Shown: positions 24,417-33,285 of the stretch, piece after piece | Position numbering within the stretch: position 1 is the stretch's first letter | Layout: each line of letters opens with the position of its first letter | Origin: NAT127 sp034717695 | GTDB lineage: Bacteria > Pseudomonadota > Gammaproteobacteria > Pseudomonadales > Porticoccaceae | Length of the DNA: 64,000 nt | Assembly (NCBI GenBank): GCA_034717695.1 | Contig: JAYELS010000048.1 | Span: 75,068-139,067 of the forward strand | Direction of reading: 5' to 3' | Position numbers and translations under genes: made by a program | Notes under the pieces: model-generated | Databases searched by the model: none | Told to the model about the DNA's origin: nothing | The model's input: the letters and a program-made list of their open reading frames with translations, nothing else

Positions 24417-25214
24417 ATGCAAAGACTCAAGGGCCAAGTGGCCATCATTACCGGCGGTGCCGGCGGCATCGGCGCGGTGACCGCCGAGCGCTTCATCGGC
24501 GAGGGCGCCACCGTGGTGGTGGCGGATATCGATCTGGCCCACGCCCAGGCCGTTGCCGACAGGCTCGGCCCGAATGCCCTCCCCATGGCCCTCGACATTG
24601 GCGACGAAGCGGCCTTCAAGGCCGCCATCGATACCACTGTCGAGCGCTTCGGCAAACTCGATATCCTGTTCAACAACGCGGCCCTGACCAGCCCGGAGAC
24701 CCTCCACCAGGACACCGACATCACTGCCATCCCCGCGGAGGTGTGGACCCGCATCCTCCACGTCAATCTCACCGGCTACATGTTCGGCTGTCGCCACGCC
24801 ATTCCCCATATGGCCGCCAACGGCGGCGGCACCATCGTCAACATGGCCTCCGGGGCGGGGCAGGCGGCGGACGCCAGCCGGGTCGCCTATGGCGCCTCCA
24901 AGGCGGGGGTGATCTCGCTCACCCAGTACGTCGCCACCCAGCACGCCCACCAGCGGGTGCGTTGCAACGCCATTGCCCCGGGCCCGGTGATCACCCCCAC
25001 CTTCCGCAAGGTGGCGCCGGAGCTGATTGCCATCATCGGCCGCCACGCCCTTACCCCGGAGTTGGGGGAGCCCGAGGATATCGCCGCCCTGGCCACCTTC
25101 CTCGCCAGCCGTGAATCGAAGTACATCAACGGCCAGGTGATCACCATCGACGGCGGCATGAGCGCCCACCATGCCCATGTCATGGATCTTCAGGACCATA
25201 TGCGCGGTGCTTGA
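24417..25214 (+). CDS. SDR family NAD(P)-dependent oxidoreductase
   Basis: This 265-residue classical short-chain dehydrogenase is cytoplasmic. TGGAGGIG (12-19) binds the cofactor; VVADIDL with Asp after the second strand favours NAD(H). NNAA lies at about 90, and the catalytic set is S145, Y158 and K162 (YGASK). The C-terminal INGQVITIDGGMS is standard. It oxidises a hydroxyl or reduces a carbonyl on an unknown substrate. It follows the EthD gene by 49 bp with a GAGACC-type ribosome site, and converges on the TetR gene. Confidence 0.92.
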   Translation: MQRLKGQVAIITGGAGGIGAVTAERFIGEGATVVVADIDLAHAQAVADRLGPNALPMALDIGDEAAFKAAIDTTVERFGKLDILFNNAALTSPETLHQDTDITAIPAEVWTRILHVNLTGYMFGCRHAIPHMAANGGGTIVNMASGAGQAADASRVAYGASKAGVISLTQYVATQHAHQRVRCNAIAPGPVITPTFRKVAPELIAIIGRHALTPELGEPEDIAALATFLASRESKYINGQVITIDGGMSAHHAHVMDLQDHMRGA

Positions 25215-25240
25215 CGGGGAGGGCCCCGGGGAGGAGTGGC

Positions 25241-25861
25241 TCAGCGCAGGGCGTTGAGGGCAAAGTCCAGGGACGCCGCCCGCCAGCGCTCGATGCCCTC
25301 CTGGGAGGTGAAGTCGATGCTGGTGGCTTCCGACATCACCACGTCGTTGAGGAAGCAGGCGGTCGCGAGGTGAAACAGCATCCAGAAGGTGATCTCCGGA
25401 TCGAGGCCCTGGCGGAACTCGCCACTGGCCATGCCACGCTCGAGGACCGGTTTGAAGACCTGGTCGACGGTGGCCCGCATGGTGGGAATGAAGCGGCTCG
25501 ACTGGGTGATGTGCTCGCCGTGGTGGAGGGCCTGGTCGAGGGTCAGGGCGGCGTAACTGGGGTGGCTGATGAAGTCGTCGATGATGGTGTTGATCAGTCG
25601 CGCGATGGCGTCCCGGGGTGCCAGGGTGGCGTAGGACTGCGCATCGTCGAGAATGCCCATGCCCTCGGACACCGTTTCGAGGGTCGCCCGGTAGAGCTGG
25701 TCCTTGGTGCGGAAGTAGTGGTACACCAGCTGCTTGGTGACCCGGGCCTCCCGGGCGATGTTCTCGATATTGGCCGCTTCAAAGCCCCTGGCGGCGAATT
25801 CCCCCTCGGCGGCCTTGATGATTCGCTCCAGTGTGTTTCCCTTGTCTCTTTGCGCGCCCAC
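25241..25861 (-). CDS. TetR family transcriptional regulator
   Basis: This 206-residue repressor-type protein has the N-terminal helix-turn-helix RIIKAAEGEFAARGFEAANIENIAREARVTKQLVYHYFRTKDQLY and a helical C-terminal ligand domain of the AcrR/TetR_C type. The frame continues far upstream as a shadow of dnaX. GTG 25861 is chosen because it gives VGAQRDKGNTLERII, the usual distance to the HTH, with GGGGTGG upstream. It converges on the SDR gene with 26 bp between stops and is divergent from dnaX. Its target is likely the SDR/EthD genes or itself; this is inference. Confidence 0.9.
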   Translation of the reverse strand: MGAQRDKGNTLERIIKAAEGEFAARGFEAANIENIAREARVTKQLVYHYFRTKDQLYRATLETVSEGMGILDDAQSYATLAPRDAIARLINTIIDDFISHPSYAALTLDQALHHGEHITQSSRFIPTMRATVDQVFKPVLERGMASGEFRQGLDPEITFWMLFHLATACFLNDVVMSEATSIDFTSQEGIERWRAASLDFALNALR

Positions 25862-25995
25862 AGTGGTCCACCCCGTTGTATAAGCCGCGCCATGGTAGCA
25901 GGCCGGGACCCGGTGGCAACAACGGCGTCCGGGGGAGGGGTTCGCCGATATCCCCTTTCCGGGCAACTCCCGGCGGCGCGGCCTCGCGCCGTGGC

Positions 25996-26024
25996 GTGAA
26001 ACACCCGGCCCATGCCCGTATAAT
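25996..26024 (+). promoter_or_regulatory. dnaX promoter
   Basis: GTGAAA at 25996-26001 (four of six), a 17-bp spacer and a perfect TATAAT at 26019-26024. Transcription would begin about 20 bases before the dnaX ATG. Confidence 0.6.
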
Positions 26025-26053
26025 GCCCCACTCGTTTCCCAAGCAGGTTGCCC

Positions 26054-27973
26054 ATGAGCTATCAGGTCCTCGCCCGCAAATGGCGCCCCCGCACCTTCGA
26101 CGAGATGGTGGGGCAGGAGCATGTGCTGAAGGCCCTGGTCAACGGCCTCGACAACGGGCGCCTGCACCACGCCTATCTCTTCACCGGCACCCGGGGCGTG
26201 GGCAAGACCACCCTGGCGCGGATCATCGCCAAGTGCCTCAACTGCGAGCGCGGCGTCAGCTCCACCCCCTGCGGTGAGTGCGGCGCCTGCAGGGCCATCG
26301 CCGAGGGCCGTTTCGTCGACCTGCTGGAGGTGGACGCCGCGTCCCGCACCAAGGTGGAAGACACCCGGGAGATGCTCGACAACGTCCAGTACCTGCCCAC
26401 CAGCGGCCGCTACAAGGTGTACCTCATCGACGAGGTGCACATGCTCTCCACCCACAGCTTCAACGCCCTGCTGAAGACCCTGGAGGAGCCGCCGCCCCAT
26501 GTGAAGTTTCTCCTCGCCACCACCGATCCGCAAAAGCTGCCGGTGACGATTCTCTCCCGCTGCCTGCAATTCAACCTCAAGAACCTCGGCCCTGAGCGCA
26601 TCGTCGGCCACCTCAAGCACGTGCTGGGGGAGGAGAAAGTCCCCTTCGAGGAGGAGGCCCTGTGGGCCCTCGGCCGCGCCGCCGACGGCAGCATGCGGGA
26701 TGCCCTGAGCCTCACCGACCAGGCCATCGCCCACGGCGGCGGCCAGGTCACCCAGGCCGAGGTGGCCGCCATGCTCGGCACCATCGACCGGGGCGCTGTG
26801 GTGGACATCTGCGAGGCGGTGGCCCGGGGCGATGCCGCGCAGGCCCTGGCCCTGGTGCAGCGCCTGGCCGATCACGCCCCCGATTACGGCGAGGCCCTGG
26901 CGGAGATGCTGTCCTTCTGGCATCGGGTGGCCATCGCCCAGACCGCCCCCGACGCCCTCGACCAGAGCCACGGCGATCACCACCCGGTACTGCAACTCGC
27001 CGCCCAGCTGAGCCGCGAGGATGTGCAGCTTTACTACCAGATCGCCCTGCTGGGGCGACGCGACCTGCCGTTTGCCGCCGATCCCCGCTCCGGGTTTGAA
27101 ATGGTGCTGTTGCGCCTGCTGGCGTTCCAGCCCCAGTTGCCCGATGGTGTGATGGATGAGCCTCCGCCGCGCCGCGCCCCGGCCAATCCCCAGGCGCCCG
27201 CGCCATCCCCAGCGCCCCCCCGCCCCGAAGCCACGGCACCGGTGGTCGCCAGTCCCGTCGAGCCGGCCCCGGCGGGGCAGGGGGGTGGCCCTCGCCTGTC
27301 CCTGGTCAAACCGGCGCCGGTGGAGGCGCCCCCTGTCGGCGACCAAGAACCCGATGGCGATCGCCCCCCCTGGGAGGAATACGACGAGACCGCCGCTGTC
27401 AGCCCGCCGGCCCTGGTGCGGGAGCAAAAGCCCACCCCGGCCCGCACCGAACGGGCCCAGGCCGCGGTGGCCCTGGCGAGCCCGCCGGACGTGGCGCCGG
27501 CCGCCCCCGCACCCGCCAGCGACACCGCCCCCGATATCGCCCCTGCCATGCCCCGGGGAGCGAGGCCCGCCCCGCTGGCCCTCGCCGAGCTGCGGCCCGG
27601 CAACTGGATCGACGTCTACCTCGGGCTGGAGGTGGGGGGCCTGCTGCAGAATATCGCCGCCAACCTCGAACTGGTGGCGGTGGAAGGCAGCCAGCTGCGC
27701 TTCAATCTCGACAGCGGCAATAGCACCCTCTACAAGGACGACCATCAGGGCCGCCTGGCGGAGGTGCTCGGGGACTACCTCGGCCAGCCGGTCCAGGTGG
27801 CCATCGACGTCGGCCCGGTGATCCACGAGACCCCCTGGATGATCCTCCAGCGGCGCCGCGCCGAGCGCCTCGCCGAGGCGGTGGCGAGCCTGCGCCAGGA
27901 CCCCCACGTCCGCGCCCTGGAGAGCCTCCTGGGGGGCGAGCTGGTGGACGCCAGCGTCAAGCCCATCGACTGA
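26054..27973 (+). CDS. dnaX: DNA polymerase III subunits gamma and tau
   Basis: The 639-residue clamp-loader ATPase has Walker A in GTRGVGKTT (about 44-52), a four-Cys zinc module CLNCERGVSSTPCGECGAC, the DEVHML Walker B and the sensor-1 region LLATTDPQKLPVTILSRC. A Pro/Ala-rich linker (about 370-510) leads to a tau C-terminal domain that contacts the polymerase alpha subunit. The start ATG 26054 gives the standard MSYQVLARKWRP. No canonical AAAAAAG slippery site was seen in the linker, so a shorter gamma form is not evident. It is first in the dnaX-ybaB-recR-rnd series. Confidence 0.96.
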   Translation: MSYQVLARKWRPRTFDEMVGQEHVLKALVNGLDNGRLHHAYLFTGTRGVGKTTLARIIAKCLNCERGVSSTPCGECGACRAIAEGRFVDLLEVDAASRTKVEDTREMLDNVQYLPTSGRYKVYLIDEVHMLSTHSFNALLKTLEEPPPHVKFLLATTDPQKLPVTILSRCLQFNLKNLGPERIVGHLKHVLGEEKVPFEEEALWALGRAADGSMRDALSLTDQAIAHGGGQVTQAEVAAMLGTIDRGAVVDICEAVARGDAAQALALVQRLADHAPDYGEALAEMLSFWHRVAIAQTAPDALDQSHGDHHPVLQLAAQLSREDVQLYYQIALLGRRDLPFAADPRSGFEMVLLRLLAFQPQLPDGVMDEPPPRRAPANPQAPAPSPAPPRPEATAPVVASPVEPAPAGQGGGPRLSLVKPAPVEAPPVGDQEPDGDRPPWEEYDETAAVSPPALVREQKPTPARTERAQAAVALASPPDVAPAAPAPASDTAPDIAPAMPRGARPAPLALAELRPGNWIDVYLGLEVGGLLQNIAANLELVAVEGSQLRFNLDSGNSTLYKDDHQGRLAEVLGDYLGQPVQVAIDVGPVIHETPWMILQRRRAERLAEAVASLRQDPHVRALESLLGGELVDASVKPID

Positions 27974-28006
27974 AACCCCACCCCTATCACGAGGAGTTGC
28001 CCCGCC

Positions 28007-28327
28007 ATGAAAGGTTTGAATGACCTGATGAAGCAGGCCCAGCAGATGCAGGAGAACCTCCAGCGGATGCAGGAGGAAGCGGCCAAGGCCGAGGTTACCG
28101 GCGAGTCCGGGGCCGGTCTGGTACAGGTGGTGATGAACGGCCGCCACGATGTGCGCAAGGTCACCATCGCCCCGGAACTGCTGTCGGAAGAAAAGGAACT
28201 GCTGGAGGATCTCCTCGCCGCCGCCGTCAACGACGCGGTGCGCAAGATCGAAGTCCAGACCCAGGAGAAGATGTCGTCCCTGACCTCGGGGTTCAACTTC
28301 CCTCCTGGCTTCAAGATGCCTTTCTAG
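28007..28327 (+). CDS. ybaB: YbaB/EbfC family nucleoid-associated protein
   Basis: The 108-residue homodimeric DNA-binding protein begins MKGLNDLMKQAQQMQENLQRMQEE (coiled N-terminal helix) and continues with the core GESGAGLVQVVMNGRHDVRKVTIAPELL and AAAVNDAVRKIE. It binds DNA non-specifically and is proposed to shape the nucleoid. Length is normal. It stands between dnaX and recR, as in most proteobacteria. Confidence 0.96.
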   Translation: MKGLNDLMKQAQQMQENLQRMQEEAAKAEVTGESGAGLVQVVMNGRHDVRKVTIAPELLSEEKELLEDLLAAAVNDAVRKIEVQTQEKMSSLTSGFNFPPGFKMPF

Positions 28328-28366
28328 CTTGTTGAATTTTAATTATTTCAAAGTCGAGGCTCTGCC

Positions 28367-28963
28367 GTGTTCGGTCCTGTAATCGATGAGTTGATCGACG
28401 CCCTGCGCTGCCTGCCGGGGGTCGGGCCCAAGTCCGCCCAGCGGATGGCCCTTCATCTTCTGGAGCGCAACCGGGAGGGCGGGCTGCGGCTCGCCACCGC
28501 CATCGACAGCGCCGCCCGCCAGGTCAGCCGCTGCCAGCGCTGTCGCAACCTCACCGAGAACGATCTGTGCGCCATCTGCGCCAATCCGCGCCGCGATGAC
28601 AAGCGGGTTTGCGTGGTGGAGACCCCGGCCGATCTGTTCGCCATCGAGCAGTCCGGCAGCTATCGGGGACTCTACTTCGTGCTGATGGGGCATCTTTCCC
28701 CCATCGACGGTATCGGCCCCGAGGCCATCGGCGTCGACCAGCTGATGCGCCGCCTCGACAGCGACGGCGTCGAGGAGCTGATCCTCGCCACCAACCTCAC
28801 CATCGAGGGGGAGGCCACCGCCCACTACATCGGCGAGCGCGCCCGGGGCGCAGGGGTCAGCGTCACCCGCATCGCCCACGGCGTGCCCCTCGGGGGCGAG
28901 CTGGAGTACGTGGATGGCGGCACCCTGGCACACGCCTTCAACAGCCGCAAGCAACTCTTCTAG
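28367..28963 (+). CDS. recR: Recombination mediator protein RecR
   Basis: The 198-residue protein works with RecF and RecO to load RecA at gaps. It has an N-terminal helix-hairpin-helix (LRCLPGVGPKSAQRMALHLL), a zinc finger with C56, C59, C68 and C71, a Toprim domain (VCVVETPADLFAIEQSGSYRGLYFVLMG) and the C-terminal GVPLGGELEYVDGGTLAHAF. It starts with GTG 28367, which gives MFGPVIDEL, the standard N-terminus. Confidence 0.97.
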   Translation: MFGPVIDELIDALRCLPGVGPKSAQRMALHLLERNREGGLRLATAIDSAARQVSRCQRCRNLTENDLCAICANPRRDDKRVCVVETPADLFAIEQSGSYRGLYFVLMGHLSPIDGIGPEAIGVDQLMRRLDSDGVEELILATNLTIEGEATAHYIGERARGAGVSVTRIAHGVPLGGELEYVDGGTLAHAFNSRKQLF

Positions 28964-29006
28964 TGCCCGCCAATCCAGCGCCCGCCAACTTCAAGGATAT
29001 GTCCCA

Positions 29007-30137
29007 ATGGATGCCAGCCTGACCCTCCCCGCGCCGCGCCTGGTCGCCTCCGACAGTGCCCTGGCGGAGTGTTGTGCCGCCTGCGCGCGGGTGCCCCGCA
29101 TCGCCTTCGATACCGAGTTCATCCGCACCGATACCTTCCACCCCAAACTGGGGCTGATCCAGCTGTGCGACGGCGACACCGTGTGGCTGGTGGACCCCCT
29201 CGCCATCGGCGATTTCGCGCCCCTGGTGGATCTGCTGCGCAATCCGCGGGTGATCAAGGTATTTCACTCCTGCTCGGAGGACCTGGAAGTGCTGCAGGGC
29301 GCCTTCGGCACCCTGCCGAGCCCCCTGTTCGATACCCAGGTGGCCGCCGCCTTCGGCGGGCTCGGCTTTTCCCGGGGCTATGCCCGGCTGGTGGAGGCGG
29401 TGCTCGGCATTGCCCTCGACAAGCACGAGACCCGCTCCGACTGGCTGCAGCGGCCCCTCACCGAGGCCCAGTGCCGCTATGCCGCCGAGGATGTCCACTA
29501 CCTGATCCAGGTGTACGACCACCTGCTCGCCACCCTCGACGCCGAGCGCCTCGGCTGGATCGCCGAGGACATGGAGGAGCTGCTCGCCGGGGCGGGGGAG
29601 AACGCCGACCTGGCCCGCTACTACCTGCGCATCAAGGGCGCCTGGAAGCTCCCCGTCGCCGACCAGTATGTGCTCGCCCGCCTCGCCGAGTGGCGGGAGC
29701 GTCTGGCCCGGGAGCTGGACAAGCCCCGGGGCCACATCGTCCCCGATGGGGTGCTGGTGGAGGCGGTGCGCCTCTGGCCCCTGTCCCGCAACCAGCTGTT
29801 TCGCGTCGAGGGGTTCCATCCCCGCTCGGCGCGCCAGTTCGGCGATCAGTTGCTGGGCCTGGTGGAAGCCCTCGCCGGCGAGCCGGTGCCGGCGGATTTC
29901 CTCGCCATTGCCCCGCCCCTTGAGCGGGAGGCCCGGCAGCTCCTCGCCGGCCTGCGCGGGGTGATCGACAAGCGCGCCGAAGCCCTCGGCCTGGCCCCGG
30001 AACTGCTCGCCCGCAAGCGCGACCTGGAGGCCCTGGTGCGCTCGGTGATGGAAGGCCACCCACAACTGCCCCCCGCCCTGTCGCGGGGCTGGCGCCACGC
30101 CGCGATCGGCCAGGAGTTGCTCGCCCATGTCAGCTGA
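29007..30137 (+). CDS. rnd: Ribonuclease D
   Basis: This 376-residue 3'-5' exoribonuclease trims tRNA precursors. The DEDD exonuclease core has FDTEFIRTDTF (Asp and Glu), VFHSCSEDLEVL, and CRYAAEDVHYLIQVY with the last Asp and Tyr; two HRDC domains follow (about 205-285 and 290-376). ATG 29007 has AAGGAT upstream and begins MDASLTLPAP. An earlier in-frame ATG at 28914 lies inside recR and adds unrelated residues. Its 3' end overlaps ycgL by 11 bases. Confidence 0.95.
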   Translation: MDASLTLPAPRLVASDSALAECCAACARVPRIAFDTEFIRTDTFHPKLGLIQLCDGDTVWLVDPLAIGDFAPLVDLLRNPRVIKVFHSCSEDLEVLQGAFGTLPSPLFDTQVAAAFGGLGFSRGYARLVEAVLGIALDKHETRSDWLQRPLTEAQCRYAAEDVHYLIQVYDHLLATLDAERLGWIAEDMEELLAGAGENADLARYYLRIKGAWKLPVADQYVLARLAEWRERLARELDKPRGHIVPDGVLVEAVRLWPLSRNQLFRVEGFHPRSARQFGDQLLGLVEALAGEPVPADFLAIAPPLEREARQLLAGLRGVIDKRAEALGLAPELLARKRDLEALVRSVMEGHPQLPPALSRGWRHAAIGQELLAHVS

Positions 30138-30453
30138 CAACAGCCCCGGCACCGACAGGTGCCTGTGCGAGGTCTACAAGAGCCCGCGGGAAGCGGAGAT
30201 GTACCTGTTCGTCGACAAGCGCGAGGGCCTTGCCCGGGTGCCGGCGGCACTGCTGGAAAGGTTTGGCACGCCACAGCTGGTCACCACCCTGGTGCTGACC
30301 CCGGCGCGCAAGCTGGCACGGGTCCAGGCGTCCCGGGTGCTGGAAGCCCTCAAGGAGCCCGGCTACTACCTGCAGATGCCGCCCCCCAGGCACCTCCATG
30401 TCGACACCGCCATGGGGGAACTGGGCGGCAAGAACGAGAAGCTCCCCCGGTGA
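30127..30453 (+). CDS. ycgL: YcgL domain-containing protein
   Basis: This 108-residue conserved gammaproteobacterial protein contains CEVYKSPREAEMYLFVDKREGLARVP and PGYYLQMPPP, the YcgL signature; its fold is known from homologues but its function is not. It overlaps rnd by 11 bases and lies just before ycgN, a common arrangement that suggests a shared transcript with RNase D. Confidence 0.93.
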   Translation: MSADNSPGTDRCLCEVYKSPREAEMYLFVDKREGLARVPAALLERFGTPQLVTTLVLTPARKLARVQASRVLEALKEPGYYLQMPPPRHLHVDTAMGELGGKNEKLPR

Positions 30454-30455
30454 GC

Positions 30456-30899
30456 ATGGCGGTGAAGCCCTTCTGGGTGCGCAAGACCCTCGCCGAGATG
30501 ACCGCCGAGGAGTGGGAATCCCTGTGCGATGGCTGCGGGCGCTGTTGCCTGGCGAAGCTGGAGGACGAGGACGACGGCGAGGTCTACTTCACCTCGGTAT
30601 CGTGCCGGCTGCTGGATACACAGACGTGCCGTTGCACCGACTACGCCAACCGCCTCGCCCAGGTGCCGGACTGCGTCGCCCTCGGCCCCGATACCGTGGC
30701 GGCCATCCACTGGCTGCCGGGCACCTGCGCCTACCGCCTGGTGGCGGAGGGCAGGCCCCTCTATCCCTGGCACCCCCTGCTATCCGGCTCCCCGGAGTCG
30801 GTGCACCGGGCGGGTATCTCGGTGCGGGGCAGGGTAATATCGGAAGCCTACGTCCCCGAGGCCGACCTCGAGGACCACATCATTCACTGGGTGGACTGA
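30456..30899 (+). CDS. ycgN: YcgN family Cys-cluster protein
   Basis: The 147-residue protein has the conserved set CDGCGRCCL near residue 25 and a second group TCRCTDYANR plus PDC and GTCAYRL downstream, together a probable iron-sulfur or zinc site (UPF0260/YkgJ-like). Its function is not established. The start is ATG 30456; a GTG one codon group earlier, at 30450, overlaps the ycgL stop. The gene is directly behind ycgL. Confidence 0.93.
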   Translation: MAVKPFWVRKTLAEMTAEEWESLCDGCGRCCLAKLEDEDDGEVYFTSVSCRLLDTQTCRCTDYANRLAQVPDCVALGPDTVAAIHWLPGTCAYRLVAEGRPLYPWHPLLSGSPESVHRAGISVRGRVISEAYVPEADLEDHIIHWVD

Positions 30900-30902
30900 C
30901 GC

Positions 30903-31259
30903 ATGTACACGTACGAGAACTATATCTGGGGACTGGTGGCCTACGGCCTCGGCTGTCTGCTGGTACTGCCCCTGACCTGGAAGCTGACTCGCCTGGCGAT
31001 TCCCTGGTCGCCGCCGCGGATGATCCTGCGCCTGCTGCTGGCGGCGTTCTTCCTCACCCCCATCAAGGCCTACCAGGACATGGATTATCTCGCCCCCGCC
31101 TGGGTGGTGGCTGCCTTCGAGATGGTCCGCCCAACCACCGTGGAGGGGCCGTTCCGCGCCATCATGCCGATGCTGGCGGTATTCCTGGCGTTGGTGGGGT
31201 TATACGGCCTGGGTATGCTGGCGCGCTATGTGGTGGCTCGGAGGTTGGTGGGGGCCTGA
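30903..31259 (+). CDS. Small inner-membrane protein of unknown function
   Basis: I cannot assign a family to this 118-residue protein. It has three likely membrane helices: residues 8-30 (IWGLVAYGLGCLLVLPL), 43-55 (ILRLLLAAFFLTP) and 88-110 (MPMLAVFLALVGLYGLGMLA). It starts 3 bp after ycgN with no separate promoter and is followed by a terminator, so it is the last gene of the dnaX-to-ycgN unit. It may be a membrane partner of that unit, but nothing shows it. Confidence 0.75.
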   Translation: MYTYENYIWGLVAYGLGCLLVLPLTWKLTRLAIPWSPPRMILRLLLAAFFLTPIKAYQDMDYLAPAWVVAAFEMVRPTTVEGPFRAIMPMLAVFLALVGLYGLGMLARYVVARRLVGA

Positions 31260-31285
31260 CGCCGTTACCGCCATCCCTCCGAGGA

Positions 31286-31310
31286 AAGGCCGCCTCCGGG
31301 CGGCCTTTTT
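31286..31310 (+). terminator. Rho-independent terminator of the dnaX-ycgN unit
   Basis: The perfect 9-bp stem AAGGCCGCC/GGCGGCCTT with a TCCG loop runs into T5. An AT-rich patch at 31350-31378 just after it probably holds the promoter of the next gene. Confidence 0.92.
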
Positions 31311-31467
31311 GCATCCCGGCGGCGCGCTCCCGGGGCTTGGCGGTGCGCAATATATTTGCAGATATGTAAAATTACTTGTAGTCTTGGCCAGGCCTGCAAG
31401 CAGTTGCGGAGCCGGCCCTCGAACGTGCTTCACCCACCCCATTCCAATAACGATGCGGAGTACCCCC

Positions 31468-33195
31468 ATGACCACCCAGCCCGAGACCCCTGAGGTCACC
31501 GACCCCACCCGCCGCACTTTGCTCAAGGGCATTGGCGCCACTGCCCTGGCTGCCTCCGCCGGTGTCGGCCCCCTTGCTTCCGCGGTCCATGCCGCCGGCG
31601 GTTACGCCGTGGTGGCGGATACCACCCACGGCAAGGTGGGCGGCATCAGCCGCGATGGGGTGCATATCTTCAAGGGAATTCCCTACGGCGCCCCCACCGG
31701 CGGCGCCAACCGCTTCAAGCCGCCGCAACCCCCCGCCCCCTGGCAGGGCGTTCGCGATGCCACCCGGTTCGGCCCCACCGCCCCCCAGATCGGCCACGCC
31801 GAGGCGGGGGGTGGCAAGCCCGGGGATGAGGCCGCCGCCGGCCGCATGGCGGAGTTCGCCAAATTCATCCACGGCCTTGCCGGCGACGAGCCCGCCCAGG
31901 GGGAGGATTGCCTGGTGCTCAATGTCTGGACGGCGGGACTCGACACCCGCAAGTCCCGGGCGGTGATGGTGTGGCTCCACGGCGGCGCCTTCGAGACCGG
32001 CTCCGGCTCCTGGCCCCTGTACGAGGGCACGCCCCTGGCCCAGCGGGACGACGTGGTGTTCGTCACCGTCAACCACCGGCTCGGGGTGCTGGGTTTCCTG
32101 CATCTGGAGGAGATCGCCGGGGAGGAGTACGCCGGCTCCGGCAATGCCGGGATGCTCGACATCGTCGCGGCCCTGGAGTGGATTCGCGACAACATCGCCA
32201 ATTTTGGCGGCGACCCTTCCAAGGTGATGGTGTTCGGCGGCTCCGGCGGCGCCTCCAAGACCGCGTGCCTGCTGGGCATGCCCGCCGCCGAGGGGCTGTT
32301 CCACCGGGGCGCCCTGATGAGCGGCCCCTACACCCGCGCCCGGGAGGCGGATTACGCCACCCAGCTCAGCCGCCAGCTGCTGGAGCGGTTGAAGCTGACC
32401 CCGGCGGAGGTGCACAGGCTCCACGACATTCCCTACGAAACCCTGCTGGCGGAGGCCAAGCACCTGGCCATACCCATCTCCGACGGCCTCGCCGGCGCCG
32501 CCAGCCCCGATGCCTTCATGCCCATGCAGCCGGTGGTGGACGGCAAGACTCTGCCCGCCCACCCGGTTTATCCCGTTGGCTCTCCCCACGGCAGGAATGT
32601 GGCCATGATGGTGGGTTCCACCCAGGACGACATGAAGATGATGATGTTGTCCATGCCCTGGTTCGGCAAGATGGACGATGCCGGCCTTGCCAAGATGGCC
32701 GCCGCCACCTTTGGCGAACTGGCCGAGCCCATGCTCGCCGCCTACCGCAGGACCTACCCCGACGCCAGCCCCACGGATCTCGCCTGCCAGTTCGTCACCG
32801 ATCGGGTGATGTGGGCGGGCAGCATCGACTGGGCGGAGCGCAAGAATGCCGCCGGTGGCGCCCCTGTGTATGTCTACCGCTGGGACTACACCACCCCGGT
32901 GATGGGCGGGGTGCTCGGTGCCACCCACGGCGGCGATCTGCCCTTTGCCCTTGACAACTACAGCTATACGCCGATGGCGGGTGAGCGGCCGGAAAACGCC
33001 CGGATGGCGAAGATCACCAGCGAGGCCTTCGTGCGTTTTGCCCACGGCGGCGATCCCAACTTCGATGGCCTGCCGCCCTGGAAGCCCTACACCGAGGCAG
33101 AACGCAACACCCTGGTGTTCGATGTGCAGCCCCGCGCCGAGGTGGACCCCCGGGCCGAGTTGCGGGTGCTCTACGGCAAGCTGCTGAAGGGTTGA
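31468..33195 (+). CDS. Tat-exported type B carboxylesterase
   Basis: The 575-residue alpha/beta hydrolase starts with a twin-arginine signal (DPTRRTLLKGIGATALAASAG). The oxyanion-hole segment WLHGGAFETGSG and the nucleophile elbow FGGSGGASK (Ser at about 259) are clear, and the late GATHGGDLPFAL holds the probable catalytic His. Length fits carboxylesterase/para-nitrobenzyl esterase relatives. It should hydrolyse esters in the periplasm after folding in the cytoplasm. The start ATG 31468 follows GCGGAG. The upstream in-frame residues from 31228 are not part of it. Confidence 0.9.
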   Translation: MTTQPETPEVTDPTRRTLLKGIGATALAASAGVGPLASAVHAAGGYAVVADTTHGKVGGISRDGVHIFKGIPYGAPTGGANRFKPPQPPAPWQGVRDATRFGPTAPQIGHAEAGGGKPGDEAAAGRMAEFAKFIHGLAGDEPAQGEDCLVLNVWTAGLDTRKSRAVMVWLHGGAFETGSGSWPLYEGTPLAQRDDVVFVTVNHRLGVLGFLHLEEIAGEEYAGSGNAGMLDIVAALEWIRDNIANFGGDPSKVMVFGGSGGASKTACLLGMPAAEGLFHRGALMSGPYTRAREADYATQLSRQLLERLKLTPAEVHRLHDIPYETLLAEAKHLAIPISDGLAGAASPDAFMPMQPVVDGKTLPAHPVYPVGSPHGRNVAMMVGSTQDDMKMMMLSMPWFGKMDDAGLAKMAAATFGELAEPMLAAYRRTYPDASPTDLACQFVTDRVMWAGSIDWAERKNAAGGAPVYVYRWDYTTPVMGGVLGATHGGDLPFALDNYSYTPMAGERPENARMAKITSEAFVRFAHGGDPNFDGLPPWKPYTEAERNTLVFDVQPRAEVDPRAELRVLYGKLLKG

Positions 33196-33285
33196 GGAGC
33201 CCGTCGGCGGTCCCTTGCCATCGCTTTTGCCCCGAGCCTGCTGGCACAATCGGCCCATCGCCTCGACCTCGACAAGGAGTAACCG

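Noticed and set aside
25862..26053. SRP (4.5S) RNA gene upstream of dnaX
   Set aside because: I looked for the GGTCAGG-CCGGAAGG-AGCAGCC core on both strands and did not find it.
27400..27600. Programmed -1 frameshift in dnaX producing gamma
   Set aside because: No A-rich heptamer of the AAAAAAG type; GAGCAAAAGCCC at about 27421 is out of slippery register.
25241..28147. 968-codon minus-strand frame reaching from the TetR gene across dnaX
   Set aside because: Only the last 206 codons encode TetR; the rest is antisense to dnaX and ybaB, an effect of GC-rich codon use.
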